Shown here piece by piece: positions 1 through 5,020 of a DNA stretch of 5,020 nucleotides. The position numbers and the translations under genes were made by a program. The notes beneath the pieces were generated by a model. That model was not told where the DNA came from. It searched no databases and saw only the letters and a list, made by a program, of their open reading frames with translations. The DNA is from Flavobacterium sp. (GTDB lineage: Bacteria > Bacteroidota > Bacteroidia > Flavobacteriales > Flavobacteriaceae). The stretch is from NCBI GenBank assembly GCA_005792865.1, contig SXQR01000082.1:1-5020 (forward strand), given 5' to 3'. Positions within the stretch are counted from its first letter, which is position 1; the number at the start of each line of letters is the position of its first letter.

Positions 1-897
1 GGTGGCGACGAGCATCTGGATCTGGCGCCCGCGGAAGGATTTCATCACGCCGTCGCGCTGGGCCTGTGAAAGGTCTCCGTGAAGCGCCGCAGCGTTGTAT
101 CCGTCCTCGATGAGTTTTTCGGCCACCTGCTGCGTATCGCGTTTGGTGCGGCAGAATACGACCGAGAAAATGTCCGGGTTTGCATCGGCCAGCCTTTTGA
201 GCGCCTCGTAGCGGTCGCGTGCGTTGACCATGTAGAACTCGTGCGAAACCGTTGCCGATCCGGAATTCCTTGTGCCTACCGTGATTTCCTGCGGGCTGTG
301 CATGAATTCCTTGGCGATGCGCGCCACCTCGGCAGGCATCGTCGCCGAAAACAGCCACGTGTTCTTTTCCTGCGGCGTTTCCGAAAGGATCGCCACCATG
401 TCGTCATAGAAGCCCATGTTGAGCATTTCATCTGCCTCGTCAAGGATGCAGTAATCGATCTGGCTGATGTTCACCAGTTTTCTGTTGATCATGTCCTGCA
501 TGCGGCCCGGGGTCGCGACAATAATCTGGGCGCCGCGCTTTACTTCGCGCGCTTGTTCGGTAATGCTGGCCCCGCCATAGACGGCCACGGTATGGATGCC
601 GGGCACGTACTTGGAGTACAACTTAATCTCGTTGGTGATCTGGAGGCAAAGCTCCCGGGTAGGCGCAAGCACCAATGCCTGCGTATTGCGGTTCTCTGCG
701 TCAATCTTCTGGATCAGCGGAAACCCGAACGCGGCTGTCTTGCCGGTTCCGGTCTGCGCGAGGGCAACAATATCGGTATCCTGTTCCAATAAAACGGGAA
801 TCGCTTTCTCCTGCACTTCCGACGGGTTCTCGAATCCGAGATCCCTGACCGCCAGCAGCAGCGATTCGTTCAGGCCCAATTGTTCAAATTTATTCAT
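1..897 (-). CDS. DEAD-box ATP-dependent RNA helicase, 3' end outside window
   Basis: This is an ATP-driven RNA-unwinding enzyme of the DEAD-box family (superfamily 2). Such proteins act in the cytoplasm on ribosome assembly, mRNA turnover or cold adaptation. The 299 codons present include the Q motif (FENPSEVQEKAIP, residues 22-34), Walker A AQTGTGKT (47-54), motif Ia PTRELCLQ (79-86), Ib TPGR (129-132), the DEAD box (153-156), motif III SAT (184-186), the start of the second RecA lobe with SVVFCRTKRDT (245-255), ALHGDLSQAQRD (271-282) and LVAT (296-299), where motif V begins. Motif VI and any C-terminal RNA-binding domain lie beyond the left edge, so DeaD/CshA type cannot be told from RhlE or DbpA type. 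The ATG at 897-895 starts an MNKFEQLGL N-terminus that fits the family and sits about 20 bases from a strong promoter-like box. It follows rdgB on the same strand after a 98-base gap and is probably transcribed on its own. Identification to family is secure. Confidence 0.96.
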   Translation of the reverse strand, partial: MNKFEQLGLNESLLLAVRDLGFENPSEVQEKAIPVLLEQDTDIVALAQTGTGKTAAFGFPLIQKIDAENRNTQALVLAPTRELCLQITNEIKLYSKYVPGIHTVAVYGGASITEQAREVKRGAQIIVATPGRMQDMINRKLVNISQIDYCILDEADEMLNMGFYDDMVAILSETPQEKNTWLFSATMPAEVARIAKEFMHSPQEITVGTRNSGSATVSHEFYMVNARDRYEALKRLADANPDIFSVVFCRTKRDTQQVAEKLIEDGYNAAALHGDLSQAQRDGVMKSFRGRQIQMLVAT

Positions 898-910
898 ATA
901 GTATTTTAAA

Positions 911-950
911 ATTGGCGCAAAAGTACTGCTAATAAACCGAATAAACTAAT
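911..950 (-). promoter_or_regulatory. Predicted Bacteroidota-type promoter of the DEAD-box helicase gene
   Basis: On the minus strand TACTTTTG (925-918) matches the Bacteroidota -7 consensus TAnnTTTG at every fixed position. It lies 20 bases before the helicase ATG, so a transcript start near 912 would leave a leader of about 15 bases, typical of these bacteria. The -33 element is weaker: TTA rather than TTG at 949-947, 21 bases upstream of the -7 box. The spacer holds two copies of AATAAAC (plus-strand positions 931-937 and 940-946). Basis: sequence match to a known consensus; the start site itself is inferred. Confidence 0.6.
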
Positions 951-995
951 GGATTTTAAAGTTTACCGATTTATTTGCAATTGAGAATCAAGGAG

Positions 996-1568
996 TTACT
1001 TTTCCAGGAATGCAAGCAATTGGCCAAAGGCGAGGCCGCGGTGCCCAAGGCGGTTTTTTTCTTCGGAAGAAAGCTCGGCGAAAGTCTGTTCGAAGCCCTT
1101 TGGACGGAAGATGGGATCGTAACCAAAACCTGCCGTTCCGCGGCGCGCAAGGGTGATCTCACCGGGACAGGTTCCGGTAAAGAGGTGTTGCCGGCCCTTG
1201 AGGTTGAGCGCGATGACGGTCTTGAATTGCGCGCCCCGGTCTTCAATGCCTTCCATTTTTTTGAGCACGAGGTCGATGTTGTCCGAGGCGTTTTTCTGTT
1301 CCCCTGCAGACCGCGCCGAAAAGTCGCCGGGATCCCCGTTCAGCGATTTGATTTCCAATCCTGTGTCGTCGGCAAAACAATCGACGCCGTAATTTTTTGT
1401 GACATAGTCGGCCTTCAGGATCGCATTGCCCTCAATGGTATTGGCGGTTTCGGGAATGTCCTCATGGCAGCCGATGTCGTGCAGCCCGAGCAATTGAATA
1501 TGCGGGGGCAGCATTTGCCTGATTTCGGCGATCTTGCCCGGATTTGCCGATGCGAATACGATTTGCAT
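996..1568 (-). CDS. rdgB: RdgB/HAM1 family non-canonical purine NTP pyrophosphatase (dITP/XTP)
   Basis: The family hydrolyses dITP, ITP and XTP to the monophosphate and pyrophosphate in the cytoplasm, keeping deaminated purines out of DNA and RNA. The 190-residue length is normal. Visible motifs are the N-terminal FASANPGK (residues 5-12, triphosphate binding), TANTIEGNAILKA (41-53), FADDTGLEI (65-73, with acidic D67/D68 for metal and catalysis), PGDFSAR (80-86), FGYDPIF (148-154) and GHRGLAF (175-181). The last is usually SHRG..A; here glycine replaces the serine, while the base-contacting His and Arg remain. PGDFSARSAG also differs slightly from the common PGVYSARYAG. The ATG at 1568-1566 overlaps the desaturase stop by one base (TGATG), which supports this start and suggests coupled translation. 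The TAA stop is at 998-996, and no clear hairpin terminator follows. Family assignment is strong; exact substrate preference is inferred. Confidence 0.96.
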   Translation of the reverse strand: MQIVFASANPGKIAEIRQMLPPHIQLLGLHDIGCHEDIPETANTIEGNAILKADYVTKNYGVDCFADDTGLEIKSLNGDPGDFSARSAGEQKNASDNIDLVLKKMEGIEDRGAQFKTVIALNLKGRQHLFTGTCPGEITLARRGTAGFGYDPIFRPKGFEQTFAELSSEEKNRLGHRGLAFGQLLAFLEK

Positions 1569-2668
1569 CAGATTTCGGCCGATTGGAAAATGTTATCCTG
1601 CATCCCGCTCTTTCGCAACAGCCGGAAGTGTGAGATCACCGCCTCGTGGAAAGGATAACTGGTGTATGGCAGGCCATTTTCCTGCGCATAACGCCGGATG
1701 ATCGGGGTGATCGCGGGATAATACGTGTGCGCAACACCCGGGAACAGGTGATGAGCGACGTGGTGCGTAAACCCTCCGAAGAGAAAATTGGCCAACGGGC
1801 TTTCGGTACTGAAATCCTTGGTGACCATCATCTGGTGCCGTGCCCATGTCGTGTCCATTTTGCCATCCTCGGGCGCAGTAGGGAAGTGGGCATGTTCATC
1901 GACGTGGGTCGAGATCAGGGCAATCACGCCCAGCACGCTAGCCGAAATGTGCATCAGCAGCCATCCCAAAAGGATGACGTGCCACGGCTGATCGAGGACG
2001 ATCATCGGGACCGCAACCAGATATCCGAGGTTGAACGCCTTGGCCGCAAAAAGTTTGACAAACTCTATTCTTGGGATGTCGCCCAACCGCCGCACGTAGT
2101 TGTCGCGCGATCCGAAGAAATCCTTGAAATCGCGCAGGTAAAGCCAGTTCAGGGAATAAAGCGGATAGATCAACCACATGTAGATATGCTGGTACCGATG
2201 AAGGTCCAACGCCGGGCTCTGCGGAAAGATGCGGACAATGTCGCTTTGCTTGATGTCGATGTCCCAATGCTGTACGTTGGGATACGGATGGTGCAGGTGC
2301 ATGTGCCGCCGCTGCCACAGCCACGAATTGCTCCCGAATAGTTCCAGGATGAGCGTGAACCGCCGGTTAAGCCCCGGCCTGCTGAAGAGCGCTCCATGGA
2401 CCGCGTCGTGGTAGGAATTGATGAAGAGGACCATCATGGAGATCCCCGTCAGCATATAGAAGAAGTACAACAGTGTCACATGGTTCCCGAAAGCAAGGAT
2501 TCCCGCGTAGCTCAAAACGTAGGCGGTGAGCAGCAAGAGGCCCTTGGCCACGCTGCGGCGCTGGTAGGATTTGTCCCCGAGGACCTTTTCCTGGACTTCG
2601 CGATGCAACCGGATGAAAAAATCGTCGGGTCCGGGCTTTTTGAACGCAGGCCTTTTGAGTGGTTCCAT
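1568..2668 (-). CDS. Membrane fatty acid desaturase (acyl-CoA / acyl-lipid type)
   Basis: This 366-residue integral membrane di-iron enzyme should insert a double bond into an acyl chain using oxygen and an electron donor. Family evidence is the set of histidine boxes: HDAVH (residues 87-91), HMHLHH (122-127, HxxxHH form) and HHVAHH (302-307, containing HxxHH), plus an extra HVDEH (255-259). Hydrophobic stretches at about 43-60, 65-86, 208-225 and 229-253 fit membrane hairpins, and WLIYPLYSLNWLYLRDF (165-181) lies between boxes two and three. This order resembles the DesA/linoleoyl-CoA desaturase branch; regiospecificity and whether the substrate is a CoA ester or a lipid cannot be read from sequence. 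I chose the ATG at 2668-2666 (MEPLKRPAF). The frame stays open upstream to a TTG at 2809, but those 47 codons are low-complexity, basic and overlap the likely promoter. It is the first gene of a two-gene unit, with its stop overlapping the rdgB start. Confidence 0.93.
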   Translation of the reverse strand: MEPLKRPAFKKPGPDDFFIRLHREVQEKVLGDKSYQRRSVAKGLLLLTAYVLSYAGILAFGNHVTLLYFFYMLTGISMMVLFINSYHDAVHGALFSRPGLNRRFTLILELFGSNSWLWQRRHMHLHHPYPNVQHWDIDIKQSDIVRIFPQSPALDLHRYQHIYMWLIYPLYSLNWLYLRDFKDFFGSRDNYVRRLGDIPRIEFVKLFAAKAFNLGYLVAVPMIVLDQPWHVILLGWLLMHISASVLGVIALISTHVDEHAHFPTAPEDGKMDTTWARHQMMVTKDFSTESPLANFLFGGFTHHVAHHLFPGVAHTYYPAITPIIRRYAQENGLPYTSYPFHEAVISHFRLLRKSGMQDNIFQSAEI

Positions 2669-2824
2669 GGGGAATTGTTTCGGATTCGTAAAGTTAAAAT
2701 TCCCACGCCGCGGCGTAAAGCGTGAATTACTAAAAAAATCATAAAATTCAGGTTTTCGCCCCTGCGGCCGGACATATTTTTTCCTGCGGATTGCGTAAAT
2801 TAGCAGCAATCAAAATTGATCGTC
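2669..2824. promoter_or_regulatory. Divergent intergenic region between desaturase and secreted-protein genes
   Basis: This 156-base gap should hold promoters for both flanking genes. For the desaturase the best minus-strand -7 candidate is TAACTTTA (2696-2689), one mismatch from TAnnTTTG and 20 bases before the ATG; no good TTG sits at the expected -33 position. For the plus-strand gene, TAAATTAG (2796-2803) also has one mismatch and lies 21 bases before its ATG, again without a clear -33 element. The gap also contains a 12-bp palindrome and three copies of CGTAAA. That both genes start here is near certain from their layout; the individual boxes are tentative. Confidence 0.4.
2705..2716. 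repeat. Perfect 12-bp palindrome upstream of the desaturase gene
   Basis: ACGCCGCGGCGT reads the same on both strands. It lies 37 bases upstream of the desaturase ATG, just upstream of the candidate -7 box and near where a -33 element would be. An operator for a dimeric regulator is one possible reading. A GC-rich palindrome in otherwise AT-rich DNA stands out, but no known regulator motif is recognised. Confidence 0.4.
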
Positions 2825-3679
2825 ATGAAAAGAACACTACTATTTTTCTTACTGGTATTTTCAATCGGTGCGGGCGCACAGAACCCGGTCATAGAGGGCG
2901 ACCTTATCCTGTGCCCCGAGGGATCTGGAACCGCGACGGTAACTAATGACGTGGCATACGACAGCTATGCGTGGTACTACAAATATTGGTTCACCAGCGA
3001 CGATTTCCAACTGATCGAAGGCGCGACCGGCCCGTCCTTCACCTACGACTGGATGACGTATGACCAGGCGCTCATCAAAGTGGTGGGCACCCTCGACGGG
3101 GTTGACTATGAATCAAATGTCCTGCAGATCGATTCCTGGGCTTTCCTGCCGATCACTTTTGGCTACGGCGAGTTTGAAAATGTTTCGCAAAATCCCGAAA
3201 ACGGCAATGCCCTGCTGTGCGCCGGAACGAGTTTCACCATCGAGGTGTTCAATCCGTATAACACCAACATCCGCTGGTACCGGAACGGAACTTTGATCCC
3301 GGGCGAAAACGGGATGACCCTGGAAGTCAGCGAGGAGGGCGTCTATCACGTCACCGCCGCTCCGCAGGCCTGTCCGGAGCTGGAATCTTCCACCGAGGGT
3401 ACGCCCATCATCGTGGAAATTGACAATGACTGCAACCTTTCGGTGGAAAATCCGTCGGCAACGGCGTTTACCCTTTGGCCGAATCCCGTCAGGTCCACGC
3501 TGCATCTTGGCGGTGGCGATATCACGCGCGTCACCGTACATGGCTTAACGGGACAATCGGTCCTTGAGCTTCATTCCGGATTTGACGCCGTCGACGTGTC
3601 AGGCCTGGCATCAGGGATTTACCTGCTCAAGGTGACGGGTCCATCGGGCTCTCAAACCATGAAATTCGTGAAGGAATGA
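2825..3679 (+). CDS. Secreted Ig-like protein with T9SS type A sorting domain
   Basis: A predicted exported protein of 284 residues whose C-terminal tail directs it through the type IX secretion system to the cell surface or medium. The start at ATG 2825 gives a classic signal peptide: MKR, a hydrophobic core TLLFFLLVFSIG, then AGA|Q cleavage after residue 18. Two Ig-like beta-sandwich segments seem to follow, at about 24-105 (CPEGSGTATV, then YAWYYKYW and a Tyr-rich strand) and about 130-200 (LCAGTSFTIEV, IRWYRNGTLIPG, EEGVYHVTA). The last roughly 75 residues are a Por_Secre_tail-like domain: FTLWPNPVRSTLHL (215-228), VTVHGLTGQSVLE (236-248), VDVSGLASGIYLLKV (256-270) and the closing MKFVKE. 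There is no catalytic motif, so the role is unknown; adhesion or ligand binding is a guess from the fold. A TTG three codons upstream is an unlikely start. It looks monocistronic, with a terminator directly after the stop. Confidence 0.92.
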   Translation: MKRTLLFFLLVFSIGAGAQNPVIEGDLILCPEGSGTATVTNDVAYDSYAWYYKYWFTSDDFQLIEGATGPSFTYDWMTYDQALIKVVGTLDGVDYESNVLQIDSWAFLPITFGYGEFENVSQNPENGNALLCAGTSFTIEVFNPYNTNIRWYRNGTLIPGENGMTLEVSEEGVYHVTAAPQACPELESSTEGTPIIVEIDNDCNLSVENPSATAFTLWPNPVRSTLHLGGGDITRVTVHGLTGQSVLELHSGFDAVDVSGLASGIYLLKVTGPSGSQTMKFVKE

Positions 3680-3680
3680 C

Positions 3681-3703
3681 AAGGCGCCCCTGGGGCGCTT
3701 TTT
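3681..3703 (+). terminator. Rho-independent terminator after the T9SS cargo gene
   Basis: AAGGCGCCCC (3681-3690) pairs with GGGGCGCTTT (3692-3701). Excluding the innermost pair, this leaves nine base pairs, one of them G-U, around a CTG loop. A run of five T follows at 3699-3703. The hairpin begins one base after the TGA stop, and the T tract is only on the plus side, so it should act on the secreted-protein transcript. Confidence 0.88.
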
Positions 3704-3735
3704 GTTTGGTGAACATTTCTTAAAAATGGGAAGGG

Positions 3736-3783
3736 TTGCGGTGGTTTGCTCACAGATTTGTATGTTGCGCCAAATTTGCCGCC
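3736..3783 (+). promoter_or_regulatory. Predicted promoter region of the 7TM sensor gene
   Basis: CAAATTTG (3771-3778) matches the -7 consensus TAnnTTTG except for the first base. A TTG at 3746-3748 lies 22 bases upstream, within the accepted spacing. An alternative pair is TTG 3736-3738 with TATGTTGC (3761-3768), also at 22 bases. The first pair would start transcription at or just before the predicted ATA start at 3784, giving an almost leaderless message; the second would leave a leader of about 10 bases. These are consensus matches only. Confidence 0.4.
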
Positions 3784-5020
3784 ATAAAAAACTTTACCCT
3801 ACTTATACTGATCCTGCTGTTGACAATGTCATCGACGGCCGTATCTCAATTCCGCCTCGGGCCCGATCTTCCCGAAAAGGCTTCCCTGCACGTCAATGCC
3901 CTCATGGCCGATGCGGGTGAGCGCGAAATCCCGCACCATCTCGTGATGGAAGCAGGCGTCCTGGATTTCACGCCGTTGGACCACGAGAATCCCGACCTTG
4001 GTTTCACTTCAAATCACTACTGGATCAAATTTTCGGTCGAGAATCTGTCCGGGAGCGATGCCGAATATTTTTTCGAGACAGCGCGTCCCCTCACCGACAT
4101 CGTAGACCTGCACATCTATCGCAAGGGGCGCTTCGTGAGGACCCTGCGTTCGGGCGATGCAATTCCCGCAGCACAAAGGGACTACCCGCACCGGCGGAGC
4201 ATATTCAGGCTTGAATTGCCTCGTGGCGAAAGGACCGATTTCCTGTTGCATCTCAAAAGCGACGGCGAGGTCATCAACCTGCCGCTGATGCTCCGAAGCC
4301 CGCTCAACCTGGCGCGGATCACGGCGCTGGAGCAATTTGTGTTCGGTATTTTTTACGGCATCGTGGCCCTGGCATCCATTATTTACGGATTCTTTTTCTT
4401 CGGGATGCGTGAGCGCACTTTTCTTTATTATTCGCTCTATGTATTATTTATCGGGCTGTTGCACTTTTCCCTCGACGGGTATTTCTACCAGTATTTTGCG
4501 CCTTCGGGCGGATGGTTTTCCAAACGCGCGGTCCTGATATTTGCAACCGTCGCTGCCTTTTTCCTGGGACGCTACAGCCAGATTTTCCTGCGGATTCGGG
4601 AGCATTCGGCCGTGGTAAACCGCCTGTTCGACGCCACCTATGTGCTCCTGGCCATGCTGATGGTCTACCTTTTGGCTGCCGCCGATATCAGCCATGGCTA
4701 CCCGGCCGCAAACGCGCTGGGGATGATCATCCTCTTGCTGATCGTGACCTCCGTTGTCCTGATGTACCGGAAGAAGGCGCGCGTGGATCCATTTTTCACG
4801 GCGGGCATCTTTTTCCTGATTGCGGGATTCGTCATTTTCATCCTGAACAATTTTGGACAGATCAGGACCTCGTTCATCACCCAGAACGGCAGTAAATTTG
4901 GTACCGGGATAGAGATCGTATTCCTCTCGCTGTCAATGGCCAACCTGATCGCAAGGTTGCGGAACGAACGGGAGGCGCTCAACCGCATCGCCCTGGAACG
5001 CGCGCAGGAAATGAACGAGA
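3784..5020 (+). CDS. Membrane sensor with 7TMR-DISMED2 and 7TMR-DISM domains, 3' end outside window
   Basis: The first 412 codons of an envelope signalling receptor are present. After a signal peptide (KNFTLLILILLL, cleavage near AVS|Q at residue 21) comes a periplasmic beta-rich 7TMR-DISMED2 domain at about 40-165, with its characteristic LGFTSNHYWIKF (72-83). This domain is thought to bind carbohydrate-like ligands. Seven hydrophobic helices of the 7TMR-DISM module follow at roughly 185-206, 213-231, 249-262, 284-300, 308-328, 337-357 and 373-391, ending in the typical GTGIEIVFLSLSMANLIARLRNE. A charged helix (392-412) then runs into the window edge, as expected before a histidine kinase or other output domain, which cannot be seen. 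The start is abnormal: the codon giving a textbook signal peptide is ATA (3784-3786), and the first in-frame ATG (3826) would remove most of that peptide. An ATG at 3762 is one frame off and would need a one-base change in the A6 run at 3786-3791. The domain call is firm; the start is not. Confidence 0.87.
   Translation, partial: MKNFTLLILILLLTMSSTAVSQFRLGPDLPEKASLHVNALMADAGEREIPHHLVMEAGVLDFTPLDHENPDLGFTSNHYWIKFSVENLSGSDAEYFFETARPLTDIVDLHIYRKGRFVRTLRSGDAIPAAQRDYPHRRSIFRLELPRGERTDFLLHLKSDGEVINLPLMLRSPLNLARITALEQFVFGIFYGIVALASIIYGFFFFGMRERTFLYYSLYVLFIGLLHFSLDGYFYQYFAPSGGWFSKRAVLIFATVAAFFLGRYSQIFLRIREHSAVVNRLFDATYVLLAMLMVYLLAAADISHGYPAANALGMIILLLIVTSVVLMYRKKARVDPFFTAGIFFLIAGFVIFILNNFGQIRTSFITQNGSKFGTGIEIVFLSLSMANLIARLRNEREALNRIALERAQEMNE

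Noticed and set aside
79..792. Long open frame on the plus strand, 237 codons
   Set aside because: It is antisense to the DEAD-box helicase, whose motifs are all intact on the other strand; the peptide shows no recognisable domain.
898..995. Possible terminator or small RNA in the gap between rdgB and the helicase
   Set aside because: Only a weak CGGTAAAC/GTTTATTCG near-complement was found, with no T tract in a suitable position; the gap is explained by the helicase promoter.
975..1658. Plus-strand open frame across the rdgB gene
   Set aside because: It is a shadow of rdgB and the desaturase end on the minus strand, with no domain and no promoter-like sequence.
1646..2725. Several plus-strand open frames opposite the desaturase
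   Set aside because: They mirror the GC-rich codons of the desaturase; histidine boxes and length establish the minus-strand gene as real.
2816..2824. TTG start three codons before the ATG of the secreted protein
   Set aside because: It would put a hydrophobic IV before the Lys-Arg n-region; the ATG at 2825 gives a standard signal peptide.
3702..3920. 72-codon plus-strand frame before and into the sensor gene
   Set aside because: It begins in the terminator T tract and overlaps the sensor's signal peptide and early coding sequence out of frame. It matters only as the possible source of an alternative ATG at 3762.
1..5020. Mobile element, CRISPR array, tRNA/rRNA or defence system
   Set aside because: No terminal inverted repeats, transposase motifs, regular spaced repeats or RNA-gene hallmarks were seen; all larger stretches are accounted for by five ordinary genes.

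Overview
The window looks like chromosomal DNA from a member of the Bacteroidota, most likely Flavobacteriia and close to Flavobacterium. The evidence is a type IX secretion C-terminal sorting domain on a secreted protein, a 7TMR-DISM sensor, promoter-like sequences of the Bacteroidota type (TTG about 20 bases upstream of TAnnTTTG), and no clear Shine-Dalgarno sequences. Coding DNA looks GC-richer than is usual for the genus and the gaps are AT-rich; this is an impression by eye, not a computed value.

Layout. The left part (1-2668) carries three genes on the minus strand. In transcription order they are a membrane fatty acid desaturase (2668-1568), an RdgB/HAM1-type non-canonical purine NTP pyrophosphatase (1568-996), and a DEAD-box RNA helicase (897 to beyond the left edge, first 299 codons present). 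Desaturase and rdgB overlap by one base (TGATG) and are probably translationally coupled. The helicase lies 98 bases further on and has its own promoter with a perfect TAnnTTTG box. A 156-base divergent gap (2669-2824) separates the desaturase from the right-hand genes. It holds a 12-bp palindrome and a repeated CGGATT(G)CGTAAA element.

The right part (2825-5020) runs on the plus strand. A 284-residue secreted Ig-like protein with a T9SS type A sorting tail is followed one base after its stop by a strong intrinsic terminator. Next, after a short promoter region, comes a membrane sensor with a periplasmic 7TMR-DISMED2 domain and a seven-helix 7TMR-DISM domain. It is cut by the window edge before its output domain. 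Its signal peptide is clear, but the codon where the start should be is ATA, not ATG. This is the most unusual observation here.

The genes do not form an obvious single pathway: lipid modification, nucleotide-pool cleaning, RNA remodelling, a secreted surface protein and an envelope sensor. I see no mobile element, CRISPR array, RNA gene or defence system, and I do not claim a new system.
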